In this document: one piece after another, positions 10,181 through 18,026 of the stretch
How positions within the stretch are numbered: position 1 is the first letter of the stretch
Layout: every line of letters starts with the position of its first letter
Source of the DNA: Pseudoduganella lutea
Lineage (GTDB): Bacteria > Pseudomonadota > Gammaproteobacteria > Burkholderiales > Burkholderiaceae_D
Reading direction: 5' to 3'
Assembly (NCBI RefSeq): GCF_004209755.1
Contig: NZ_CP035913.1
Location: 186,001 to 250,000 of the forward strand
Length of the DNA stretch: 64,000 nt
The notes under the pieces: generated by a model
The model's database searches: none
Told to the model about the DNA's origin: nothing
Seen by the model: only the letters and a program-made list of their open reading frames with translations
Program-made: the position numbers and the translations under genes

Positions 10181-11099
10181 AACCACCCTCAAGACCTCCG
10201 CGCTGGCGCTGGCGCGCTTTCTCGTGACGATGGCCGCGCTGGCCGCGGCCGGCGCCCTCGCCTGGCGCCTGTGGCAGCACTACGAAGTGGCACCCTGGAC
10301 GCGTGATGGCCGCGTGAAGGCCGACGTGGTGCAGGTGGCGCCGGACGTGACCGGGCAGGTGACGAAGGTGCTGGTGCGCGACAACGCGCAGGTGAAGGCG
10401 GGCGACGTGCTGTTCGAGATCGACCCGTCGCGCTTCGCACTGGCGTTGCGGCAGGCCGAGGCGGCGGTGACGGCCCAGCGCGTGGCGCTTGGCCAGGCCG
10501 AGAAGGATGCGCGCCGCAATGCCGAACTGCGCGACCTGGTGGCGCAGGAAGTGCGCGAGCAGTCGTCCGCGAAAGTGGACGAGCTGCGTGCCGCGCTGGC
10601 ACAGGCGATCGTCGGCCGCGACGTGGCAAGGCTGAACCTGTCGCGCACGCGCGTCGTCTCCACCGTCAACGGCACCGTCACCAACCTCGACCTGCGCGCC
10701 GGCGGCTACGTGACGGCCGGCCACGCCGTGATGGCGCTGATCGACCGCGATTCGTATTACGTGGAAGGCTATTTCGAGGAAACCAAACTGGCCGTGATCG
10801 GCATCGGCGACCCGGTGCTGGTAACGCCGATGGGAGCAACCGGTGTGCTGCATGGCCACGTCGAGAGTCTTGCCGGCGGCATCGCCGACCGTGACCGCAG
10901 CACGTCGCCGAACCTGCTGTCGAACGTGAACCCCACGTTCAACTGGGTGCGGCTGGCGCAGCGCATTCCGGTGCGCGTGAAACTCGATGCGCTGCCCGCC
11001 GGGACGCGCCTTGTTGCGGGCCAGACGGTGACGGTCGACGTGAGGCATGCGGCGCCACCCGCAAGCGCCACCGTCGCCGTGCACGCCACGCGGTCTTGA
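10170..11099 (+). CDS. HlyD-family periplasmic adaptor (AaeA-like)
   Basis: 309 residues. There is one N-terminal membrane anchor (about 17-35), then the biotinyl-lipoyl half-motif DGRVKADVVQVAPDVTGQV. A coiled-coil hairpin follows (about 95-150, with ALRQAEAAVTAQRVALGQAE), then the second lipoyl half (VNGTVTNLDLRAGGYV) and a beta-barrel region containing YYVEGYFEETKL. This is the AaeA/EmrA-type membrane-fusion layout that links an inner-membrane pump to an outer-membrane channel. It overlaps the DUF1656 gene and is 25 bp from the NodT gene, so the whole efflux operon appears co-transcribed. Confidence 0.92.
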   Translation: MATETTLKTSALALARFLVTMAALAAAGALAWRLWQHYEVAPWTRDGRVKADVVQVAPDVTGQVTKVLVRDNAQVKAGDVLFEIDPSRFALALRQAEAAVTAQRVALGQAEKDARRNAELRDLVAQEVREQSSAKVDELRAALAQAIVGRDVARLNLSRTRVVSTVNGTVTNLDLRAGGYVTAGHAVMALIDRDSYYVEGYFEETKLAVIGIGDPVLVTPMGATGVLHGHVESLAGGIADRDRSTSPNLLSNVNPTFNWVRLAQRIPVRVKLDALPAGTRLVAGQTVTVDVRHAAPPASATVAVHATRS

Positions 11100-11124
11100 G
11101 GAGTAAACCATGGAGGAGGAAACC

Positions 11125-12552
11125 ATGCGCAACCTGATGCGACTGCCGCTGCTTGCATCGCTGGCCGTGCTGGCGGCCTGCGGCACCGTGGGCCCCGACT
11201 ACGAGCTGCCCGCCAAGGCGGTGATCGAGCGCCCGGCCGCCGCTGCGCCGTTCGTCAGCGCCGGAGAACCCGCGTTCCGCGGCGAACCTCTGCCGCCCGG
11301 CTGGTGGCGGCTGTACCGCGACCCGGCGCTCGACGCGCTGGTCGGCAAGGCGTTCGCCGCCAATACCGACCTGCGCGTGGCGGCCGCGAACCTGGCGCGG
11401 GCCCGCGCGGTACAGCGTGAAGTGGCCGGCGCCGCCGAACCCGTGATCGGCGCTTCCGGCGGGCCGGCCTATGGCCGCGCATCGGCCGCGGCGAAGGGCT
11501 TGCCCGAGCCCCTGGCGGACGGTTACAGCCATGACGCGGGCGTCACCGTGTCGTACCAGCTCGACCTGTTCGGCAAGATCCGCCGCGGCGTCGAGGCGGC
11601 CGGCGCGGACAGCGAGGCCGCCGAAGCGGCGCTCGACCTGGCGCGCGTGACCGTGGCCGCCGACACGGCCCGTGCCTACGTGGACGCGTGCGGCGCCCGC
11701 CACCAGCTGGACGTGGCACGCCGGTCGGTCGACCTGCAACAGCGCTTCGTGGACCTGACGCAGCGGCGCATCCGCGCCGGCCGCGGCACGGCGCTCGAGG
11801 CCTCGCGCGCCCGCGCCCAGCTCGAACAGTTGCGCGCCGCGCTCCCGCCCCTGCTGGCGCAAACCCGCACCGCGCGGTTCCGGCTCGCCGCGCTGACCGG
11901 CCGCGCACCCGCCGACATGGCCGATGGCGAAATCGCCTGCTCCGCCGCGCCGCGGCTGGCGCAGCCCATGCCCGTGGGCGACGGTGCCGCGCTGCTGCGC
12001 CGCCGGCCGGACATCCGCGGCGCCGAGCGCAGCCTGGCCGCCGCCACCGCCCGCATCGGTGTCGCCACCAGCGACCTGTATCCCAGCGTGAGCCTGGGGC
12101 TGTCGGCCGGCAGCACGGGCGCGCTGGACCGCTTCGGCGCCGGCGACGCCATGCGCTGGAGCCTGGGTCCGCTGGTCTCGTGGACGCTGCCCACGAAAGC
12201 CGGCCATGCCCGCGTGGCCCAGGCGGAAAGCGCCACGGCCGCGGCGCTGGCCCGCTTCGATGGCATCGTGCTGAACGCCCTGCGTGAAACGGAATCGGCA
12301 ATGACCGTCTACGCGCGCGAACTCGATCGCAATGCCGCACTGCGCGCCGCGCGCGAGCAGAGCGCGCTGGCCGCCAGCCAGTCGCACCGCCTGTACGAAG
12401 CCGGCAAGATCGATTTCCTGTCGGTGCTCGATGCCGACCGCACGCTGGTCACCGGCGACAGCGCGCTGGCGGCCTCCGATGCGCAGGTGGCCGCCGACCA
12501 GGTGGCGCTTTTCCTTGCGCTGGGCGGCGGCTGGGAAGGTTCCGGCGGCTGA
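11125..12552 (+). CDS. NodT-family outer-membrane efflux lipoprotein
   Basis: 475 residues. A lipoprotein signal ends in LAAC at about residue 18, followed by the family motif GTVGPDYELP. The two repeated outer-membrane-efflux units are visible: WWRLYRDPALDALVGKAFAA with a VSYQLDLFGKIRR block in the first, and RRPDIRGAERSLAAATARIG and SLGPLVSWTLP in the second. The start at 11125 is preferred over the in-frame ATG at 11110 because GGAGGA lies directly before it and the signal peptide starts there. It forms the outer-membrane exit duct for the FUSC/HlyD pump encoded upstream. Confidence 0.92.
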   Translation: MRNLMRLPLLASLAVLAACGTVGPDYELPAKAVIERPAAAAPFVSAGEPAFRGEPLPPGWWRLYRDPALDALVGKAFAANTDLRVAAANLARARAVQREVAGAAEPVIGASGGPAYGRASAAAKGLPEPLADGYSHDAGVTVSYQLDLFGKIRRGVEAAGADSEAAEAALDLARVTVAADTARAYVDACGARHQLDVARRSVDLQQRFVDLTQRRIRAGRGTALEASRARAQLEQLRAALPPLLAQTRTARFRLAALTGRAPADMADGEIACSAAPRLAQPMPVGDGAALLRRRPDIRGAERSLAAATARIGVATSDLYPSVSLGLSAGSTGALDRFGAGDAMRWSLGPLVSWTLPTKAGHARVAQAESATAAALARFDGIVLNALRETESAMTVYARELDRNAALRAAREQSALAASQSHRLYEAGKIDFLSVLDADRTLVTGDSALAASDAQVAADQVALFLALGGGWEGSGG

Positions 12553-12678
12553 ACACGGGCTGCTTACGGCCTCTCGGGCGCCCATGCCGCCCTGTCCTGG
12601 TGCATTGGGACTGGCGCACTTCGCAAAGAAAAGCGAAAATGCGGTTCGCGCAGTGTTTTGGTGTTTTGCAGCGCCCAT

Positions 12679-12711
12679 AAAAAAAGCGGCGGCCGGAAAC
12701 CGGACCACCGC
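12679..12711 (-). terminator. Minus-strand rho-independent terminator, orphan
   Basis: Read on the minus strand, GCGGTGG-T-CCGG pairs with CCGGCCGCCGC across a TTT loop (one bulge, one G-U pair) and is followed by seven T. It could end the nodT mRNA only if read backwards, so on the plus strand it is merely a hairpin. It has no minus-strand protein gene to serve. Confidence 0.6.
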
Positions 12712-12823
12712 GAAGGGAAGCGCGCCATGGGGCAGGCGCTGTCGAAACACTGTGCGAGCTGTCTCGCCGGGGCTAGTGTAGAACTTCCTGGCGGAATAAA
12801 TAAGGCGAACTAATTTGAACGTC

Positions 12824-12842
12824 GGTTCGTAAAATACGAACC
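12824..12842. promoter_or_regulatory. Perfect 19-bp palindrome, operator-like
   Basis: GGTTCGTA and TACGAACC flank a 3-base AAA centre. The arms, spacing and AT-rich setting resemble a site for a dimeric helix-turn-helix regulator. It lies about 115 bp upstream, on the minus strand, of the orphan terminator hairpin. Confidence 0.5.
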
Positions 12843-12980
12843 ATTCGCATTAACGCTCAGCTATAAGCCACCTACCCGGCCTGGCTGCGCGTCCCGATCG
12901 CGATTGCCCGCCCATTATCCTTCCCCGTGCTTTCATCTGGCTTTCACGAAGCCTCAAGGCATGCGCGCGGAAATCCGGAC

Positions 12981-13007
12981 AAAAAAAAGCCGGCTTCGAG
13001 AGCCGGC
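12981..13007 (-). terminator. Rho-independent terminator of the histidine kinase gene
   Basis: On the minus strand GCCGGCT-CTCGA-AGCCGGC is a perfect 7-bp stem followed by eight T. It lies 122 bp past the stop codon of the histidine kinase gene transcribed toward it. Confidence 0.8.
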
Positions 13008-13128
13008 AAATTCCAATTCTTGGGAAATTGGAGGAGACAGGTGCATCATGCCACCGTGTTTCCGGTCAGGCCAATTTATTGTGGCCATACCAATCATCAC
13101 CAAAAGCCATATCTTGTCACAATCGGCT

Positions 13129-15279
13129 TCATGCGGGAGCGGGCATTTCGGCCAGCGCCGGCAGTGTCACCGTGAATGTGCTGCCCTGCCCCAGCCCCGC
13201 GCTGGCGGCGCACACGGTGCCGCCATGCAGCTGCACGAGGCTGTGCACGAGCGCGAGGCCGATGCCCAGGCCACCCTGCGAGCGGTCCGGCGTGCGTTCG
13301 GCCTGCGTAAACAGCTCGAACACGTGCGGCAGCACGTCCGCGGCGATGCCAACGCCGTTGTCGCACACGGCGATGGCCACGCTGCCCTCCCCGGCCGTGA
13401 CCGACACGGCGATGCGACCGTTCGGCGGTGTGTACTTGGCCGCGTTGTTCAGCAGGTTGGTGACCACCTGCACGAGGCGCACGCGGTCGCCGTGCACCAG
13501 CGGCAGGCCGCCCGCCGCATCCGCCGCATCTGCCATATCCACCGCCAGCACATGGCCGCGCGCGTCGACGAGCGGGCGCACCTGCTCGATGGCGCTGGCC
13601 AGCACGGAGGGCAGGTCGACTACTTCACGCTCCAGCTCCACCAGCCCGCGCGTGACACGCGACACGTCGAGCAGGTCGTCGACGAGGCTCGTCATGTGCC
13701 GCACCTGCCGCACGATCACCTCGCTCGATCTGCGCGCCTGCTCCGCATCGAGGCGCCCCAGCGCCAGCATATGGGCGGCGGTGCTGATGGGCGCGAGCGG
13801 GTTGCGCAGCTCGTGGGCCAGCATGGCCAGGAATTCATCCTTGCGGCGCGACTGCGTGCGCAACTCCTCCTCGCCCGTCTTCTTGTCGTGGATGTCGGTC
13901 AGCGTGCCCAACCAGCGGGTATGCGGCCCGATGGCGTCCGTCGACGGCACGGCGCGGTTCAGCACCCAGCGGAACTGGCCCGTGTGGTGCCAGAGGCGAT
14001 GCTCGATCTCGAAACGGTGGCCGGTGGCAAGGCAGGCGCGCCACGCCTCTTCCAGCAGCGGCAGGTCGTCAGGGTGGATCAGCGGCCGCCAGTCCCAGTC
14101 GGGCCGGCGCGGCAGCGGCTCGCCGGTGTACTCGAACCATCGCGTGTTGATGTAATCGTTGATGCCGGCGGCGTTGGCTGCCCAGACGATTTGCGGAATA
14201 TCGTCGGCCATCAGGCGGAAGCGCGTTTCGCTGTCCTCCATCCTGCGCGCGCTCTCGGCCGCCCGCATGGACGCTTCGGCCGCCGCCTGCTCGCTCTCGA
14301 TGCGGCGCCGCTCCGCCAGCTTGCGCTCGGTGACGTCGATGGCGATGCCGGCGAACTGGCGCCGGCCTGTTTCCAGGCTGGTGAACACCTTGCCGCGTGC
14401 ATTGATCCACACGTCGAGCCCCGAGCGCTGTGGAATACGGTATTCGGTGTCGTACAGCGTTTCGTCGTTGATCGCCCGATCGATCGCGGCCAGCACGTGG
14501 GGCCGGTCTTCGGCGTGGATCATGTCGGTGAACCGCACCAGATCCGTGCCCGCCATCGCCACGGCCGCATCGAGCTGGAACAGGCGCGCGAAGCGTTCGT
14601 CGACATGCGTGGTTGCCGTCTCGAGGTCCACCGACCACGTGCCGATATTGCCGGATGCCTCCAGCGACAGCGCCAGCCGCTCCTCGGCCTCCTTGTGCCG
14701 GGCCAGCGCCAGCACCTTGTCGGTGACTTCGATCACGGTGCACAGCATGCCGCGCACAAGTCCCGCCTCGTCGCGCACGGGGCTGAACGAGAACGTGAAC
14801 CAGGTCTGTTCCGGCGCACCGTTGCGGTACAGCGTGGTGGCGTAATTCTCGAAGAAGAACGATTCGCCGTCCTTCACGCGGGCCACGTAGGGCCCGAGGT
14901 CCGCCCACACCTCGCTCCACACCTGCTCGTATGGCTGGCCGAGCGTGCTGTCCGCCCGCTTGCCGAGCATCGGCAGGTAGGCGTCGTTGTGGAACAGGTA
15001 ATTCGCCTCGCCCCATGTAACGAACGTGGGGAACGACGAGCCGAGCACGGTGCCCAGCGTGGTGCGCAGGGCCGACGGCCACTGCGCCAGCGCACCCAGC
15101 GGATGACCGGACCAGTCGCGTGCGCGCATCCGCGCGCCGGTGGCGCCGCCGTTGAGGGTAAAGGCGAGAAGCTGATCCTGGTCTGTCACGAAAGTGGCCG
15201 GTTGCGGGGAAGGCCAGATTCTACTGGATCGGCCGCGCCGGCGACGACAGCGCTGCTGCGCGTGCCAGCAATCATGCAT
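13129..15279 (-). CDS. PAS-domain sensor histidine kinase
   Basis: 716 residues from the first ATG; the first 30 are Arg-rich and unlike the rest, so a GTG at 15189 may be the real start. No membrane segment is visible, so it is probably a cytoplasmic sensor. Three PAS-like units can be followed: an N-terminal one (about 60-190, with HNDAYLPMLGKR), a second ending in GIAIDVTERKLAERR, and a third ending in LGTLTDIHDKK. The phospho-acceptor block is DEFLAMLAHELRNPLAPI with His489. The ATP-binding core has LLNNAAKYT (N box), DNGVGI (G1) and GGLGIGLALV (G2). No response regulator gene is adjacent, so the partner is unknown. Confidence 0.9.
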   Translation of the reverse strand: MHDCWHAQQRCRRRRGRSSRIWPSPQPATFVTDQDQLLAFTLNGGATGARMRARDWSGHPLGALAQWPSALRTTLGTVLGSSFPTFVTWGEANYLFHNDAYLPMLGKRADSTLGQPYEQVWSEVWADLGPYVARVKDGESFFFENYATTLYRNGAPEQTWFTFSFSPVRDEAGLVRGMLCTVIEVTDKVLALARHKEAEERLALSLEASGNIGTWSVDLETATTHVDERFARLFQLDAAVAMAGTDLVRFTDMIHAEDRPHVLAAIDRAINDETLYDTEYRIPQRSGLDVWINARGKVFTSLETGRRQFAGIAIDVTERKLAERRRIESEQAAAEASMRAAESARRMEDSETRFRLMADDIPQIVWAANAAGINDYINTRWFEYTGEPLPRRPDWDWRPLIHPDDLPLLEEAWRACLATGHRFEIEHRLWHHTGQFRWVLNRAVPSTDAIGPHTRWLGTLTDIHDKKTGEEELRTQSRRKDEFLAMLAHELRNPLAPISTAAHMLALGRLDAEQARRSSEVIVRQVRHMTSLVDDLLDVSRVTRGLVELEREVVDLPSVLASAIEQVRPLVDARGHVLAVDMADAADAAGGLPLVHGDRVRLVQVVTNLLNNAAKYTPPNGRIAVSVTAGEGSVAIAVCDNGVGIAADVLPHVFELFTQAERTPDRSQGGLGIGLALVHSLVQLHGGTVCAASAGLGQGSTFTVTLPALAEMPAPA

Positions 15280-15343
15280 GCGGCTGAGTGAAACGGTGAG
15301 TGTCGCGAACCGGCAATTCTGGCGCTGGCAGGAGGTGCCGGAT

Positions 15344-16456
15344 CTATACCGCCTTCAACCTTGCACGAAAGTCGATCGCTTCCAGCTGCACATGGTCAGC
15401 CAGCGGCCCCCTCAGGACGAACAGTCTCGGTGCACTGGCGAATTCGAAAAGGCGATACAGGCAAAACGCATCCGGAAACTCTTCCGAGAACGTCAGTTCA
15501 TTGCGCGTGACGATGAACGGTGCCAGCGGGCCGGCATTCGTTGTCTTCACCTCGATGAACCGCGTGACCTCGGACCGTTCATAGGACAGGATGTCGTAGC
15601 CGGCGCCATCACCCAGCCTGTCGCTGATCCAGTCGATTCTTCCGGCGAGGTCGGGCCTGCCTTCTGCGGCCAAGCGTGCCTGCTCGTAGTGAACGGTCCA
15701 TGCTTCGCCGCCCCGTCCCAGTAAGCGGTTGCGCTCCTCGCGTGCCGCATAGTCGAGCTTGCGCGGCAAACGCGTGCGCTGTTGGGGTGCAGGTAGCTCC
15801 ACCACCTGGGGGCGCTCGACAAGGACGCCAATGTAACGCTCCTCGCCGGGCTGCACCTGCGCATCAAAATTGTCCATCACGGCCTGCAATGCTTCGCGGT
15901 GCCGATCGACATGGCGCAGCACGGTTTCGCGCAGCAGTGCCTGCAGGTTCCCGCGCGGTTTGTAGCCGCGGATATAAGGCAGCTGCATCTGGTCGAGAAC
16001 CGCCGAGATGTTTTGATGCTTCAGTTCGATTGACGATCTGCTGCGGGTGGTCAGTTGCTTACGCAACTGCTCATTATGCTCGGCCTTGCTGTAGGGTGCG
16101 CCGAGCGATTCGAGTTTCAGCATCTCGAAATAGTCAGCCACGGTCGCTTCCACTTCGGCCGAGCTCCAGTCGAGCCCGACGCGCACGACCTCGAAACCCA
16201 GGTCGACCAATAATTGCCCGGCATCATCTTCGCCGTTCGTTAGTACGTTGACCGGCTCACCGTTAAGACCGGCACTTCTTGCGACGGCCGCGGTGACCGC
16301 CAATACGTCGTACAGCTTGCCACTGACGGGTTCGCGCAGCATATATTCCCTTGAGCGAGGAACCGCATACTTCTCGTGGAAATAAGAGCGGCCGACATCG
16401 TCGAATTCCGCGAGCGCGCGACGGACGGCATCCGGTGAAATGGGCTTGTTCTTCAT
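15344..16456 (-). CDS. McrA-head/DUF3883 putative nuclease-like protein
   Basis: 370 residues, start at the ATG in MKNKPISPD; a longer frame to 16528 adds an unlikely tail. Residues 7-60 (VRRALAEFDDVGRSYFHEKY, then a GKLYDVLAVTAAVA block) resemble the N-terminal head domain of ScoMcrA-type modification-dependent enzymes. The middle holds RSRSSIELKHQNISAVLDQM followed by PYIRGYKPRGN. The C-terminal part (about 240-355) looks like DUF3883: GRGGEAWTVHYEQARL, DGAGYDILSYE and RFIEVKTTNAG. Glu251, Asp288 and the Glu302-Val-Lys304 tripeptide are spaced like a PD-(D/E)xK nuclease core. A role in recognising or cutting modified DNA is inference. It stands alone, at the edge of AT-richer decayed DNA. 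Confidence 0.65.
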   Translation of the reverse strand: MKNKPISPDAVRRALAEFDDVGRSYFHEKYAVPRSREYMLREPVSGKLYDVLAVTAAVARSAGLNGEPVNVLTNGEDDAGQLLVDLGFEVVRVGLDWSSAEVEATVADYFEMLKLESLGAPYSKAEHNEQLRKQLTTRSRSSIELKHQNISAVLDQMQLPYIRGYKPRGNLQALLRETVLRHVDRHREALQAVMDNFDAQVQPGEERYIGVLVERPQVVELPAPQQRTRLPRKLDYAAREERNRLLGRGGEAWTVHYEQARLAAEGRPDLAGRIDWISDRLGDGAGYDILSYERSEVTRFIEVKTTNAGPLAPFIVTRNELTFSEEFPDAFCLYRLFEFASAPRLFVLRGPLADHVQLEAIDFRARLKAV

Positions 16457-17043
16457 TGTACCTGCCGGTAGTTTTCGGCAGGTTACCACGGCTGAGGCCG
16501 CTCGCGCGCTCAAACCCGTGAGAACCATTTCGGGTGCCTGCCCTACAGCGCTCGGATGCGCGGTCTAAGATGATCTGCCTGAAGCGCCTTTCGTCTAAAG
16601 TTGTCGAGAAACACGGAGGTACTTCAACACTTAGACAGAAATCGACTACGCCTCGGTAACGCTAGCACTTAGTAGACGAGCCCCCATGACAGTCTAGACT
16701 ATTGAGGGATTCCTGCCGAGCAGCTCATTAGTTGGTGCGCTGGCATATATTTGTGAGGGCCAGGTCGGGCTGTCGGCTATTTGGATCATCCAGAATCGAT
16801 CGACCCGAATCAACTCAGGCAGATGCTGCGGGTCATCCCGATGAGTAGTAAGAATCGGCTGTTCAGTTGACCGAGCTGGGCGCTAAGTACATCGGCATTG
16901 AGCAAAACTAGCTGGCCACCTGCAAGCTGCACAAGATCATCATCTATGTTCGGATGGGGCGACTTACACAAGTTCGCCAGCGTGTCGCGCCTGCCGTCGC
17001 AGTCTGGCTTCTACGTCTGAGAGCGACCACTGCCCAGGGATCG
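16457..17043. other. Decayed, AT-richer region without an intact gene
   Basis: About 590 bp of lower GC than the flanks with stops in all frames. Short coding-like fragments appear on the plus strand near 16780-16930 (for example DPNQLRQMLRVIPMSSKNRL, then after a frame change QLTELGAKYIGIEQN). They look like the remains of a gene broken by frameshifts and stops. I cannot name the original family. Confidence 0.4.
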
Positions 17044-17523
17044 TCAATCGGCACCGGTTACGAGCAAATTGCACTTGCTCATCACGCCGGCGTTTCCGTG
17101 ATCTAGAGGGCCGACCATATCGATCGCCTTGACCGTATAAACCACCCTGGTATCTTTCTTGGTGAACGGTACCGCAATCACGCTGGTCGGAATTTGAGCC
17201 TCCCAATTGGCCGCGCGCCGCCGCGTGACCGGTTCGGATTGGCTAAAATTCAAGTGGCGCATAGTCGTATTCAAGCGGCCCTTTTCGTCGGTGCTCAGCG
17301 CAGTAACGAACACGAGCCGTTGCGGGCGGACTTCGGCGAGCGAGTGCAAAGCAAATCCCCGATTGTTCATCGTGATCCATTTACCGGCATGCAGGTACAG
17401 GCTAATGCGCAGACTATTGCTCTTCTCGTCAGGCAATTGCTGCTGTTTGCTCGTCGAAACAGATAACTTTAGTTCCTCCGCAGCAGATAAGATTGACTTC
17501 CTCGCAATCCATGCGGGCGACAT
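17044..17523 (-). CDS. Hypothetical protein (159 aa)
   Basis: I do not recognise this protein. It starts at an ATG preceded on the minus strand by AAGGGAG. It lacks a clear signal peptide or membrane segment and has mixed polar composition with a beta-rich centre (SNSLRISLYLHAGKWITMNN, then PQRLVFVTALSTDEKGR). The C-terminal part includes TSVIAVPFTKKDTRVVYTV. It lies 78 bp downstream of another unknown gene in the same direction and in the same AT-richer DNA, so the two probably form an operon acquired together. The antisense frame is longer but Ser/Arg/Cys-rich and unlikely to be coding. Confidence 0.55.
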   Translation of the reverse strand: MSPAWIARKSILSAAEELKLSVSTSKQQQLPDEKSNSLRISLYLHAGKWITMNNRGFALHSLAEVRPQRLVFVTALSTDEKGRLNTTMRHLNFSQSEPVTRRRAANWEAQIPTSVIAVPFTKKDTRVVYTVKAIDMVGPLDHGNAGVMSKCNLLVTGAD

Positions 17524-17601
17524 GCCGCCTACTCCCTTTCAATTGGGATTGATGTCGAATTGGCTGAAGAATATCTTCCTGAAACCCGTAGCCTCTTCAA
17601 A

Positions 17602-17889
17602 TTACAGGTTCTCGATTTGCTTGCGCTTAACGAACGTATCTTTACTATTTTTGAACACGCCAGTTTCCGCATCCGGAAACGCGATTTCGAGGCGCCTTGC
17701 GATTTCGCCCAGCCACGCACCACGATACGTCTGGTCGAGCCCGTTCCACTGTCCCCCGCAGCAAAAATCTTTGATATCCGTGCACAACGTATCGATATAG
17801 AATTGATTTGGCTTGCCGACTAATGTCTCCTTCGAGCATTTCAAGAGCCATCTGTATAGCATCTCAATGTTCTCTTGCTCCAGTGCCAT
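17602..17889 (-). CDS. Hypothetical protein (95 aa)
   Basis: The frame begins at the ATG of MALEQENIEMLYRWLLKCSK, with GGAGG six bases upstream, a good ribosome-binding site. The protein is acidic-to-neutral, soluble and mostly helical, with a Cys-containing centre (DTLCTDIKDFCCGGQW) and an end rich in Lys. I do not recognise it. It precedes the 159-residue gene in the same direction. A longer frame from 17961 adds 24 residues but has no comparable ribosome-binding site. The AT-richer composition suggests recent acquisition; a toxin/immunity or phage origin is possible but unsupported. Confidence 0.55.
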   Translation of the reverse strand: MALEQENIEMLYRWLLKCSKETLVGKPNQFYIDTLCTDIKDFCCGGQWNGLDQTYRGAWLGEIARRLEIAFPDAETGVFKNSKDTFVKRKQIENL

Positions 17890-18026
17890 ATCGCCTCCGT
17901 GTGGCTGGGCCCGGGTGAGGCCGAACAAGACCAGTATAGGCGTGGTTGACATGACCACCAAGTATTCTGCTCGACCAGATGTTCGCTAACAGCTATGTAT
18001 TCCGGAATGTACTCCGGCACGGCAAA

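Larger units (their letters stand above)
12553..13128. other. Intergenic region with two minus-strand terminators and a palindrome
   Basis: No convincing protein gene is present. The region holds a terminator-like hairpin at 12679-12711, a perfect palindrome at 12824-12842 and a strong terminator at 12981-13007. The first hairpin points leftward but no protein gene lies between it and the second, so a short minus-strand transcript (roughly 12830 to 12680) is possible. Confidence 0.45.

Noticed and set aside
12904..15291. Plus-strand frame of about 800 codons opposite the histidine kinase
   Set aside because: The minus strand carries complete PAS and kinase motifs; the plus frame is a shadow.
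17207..17800. Plus-strand frame over the two small hypothetical genes
   Set aside because: Ser/Arg/Cys-rich, no ribosome-binding site, while the minus-strand frames have good ones.
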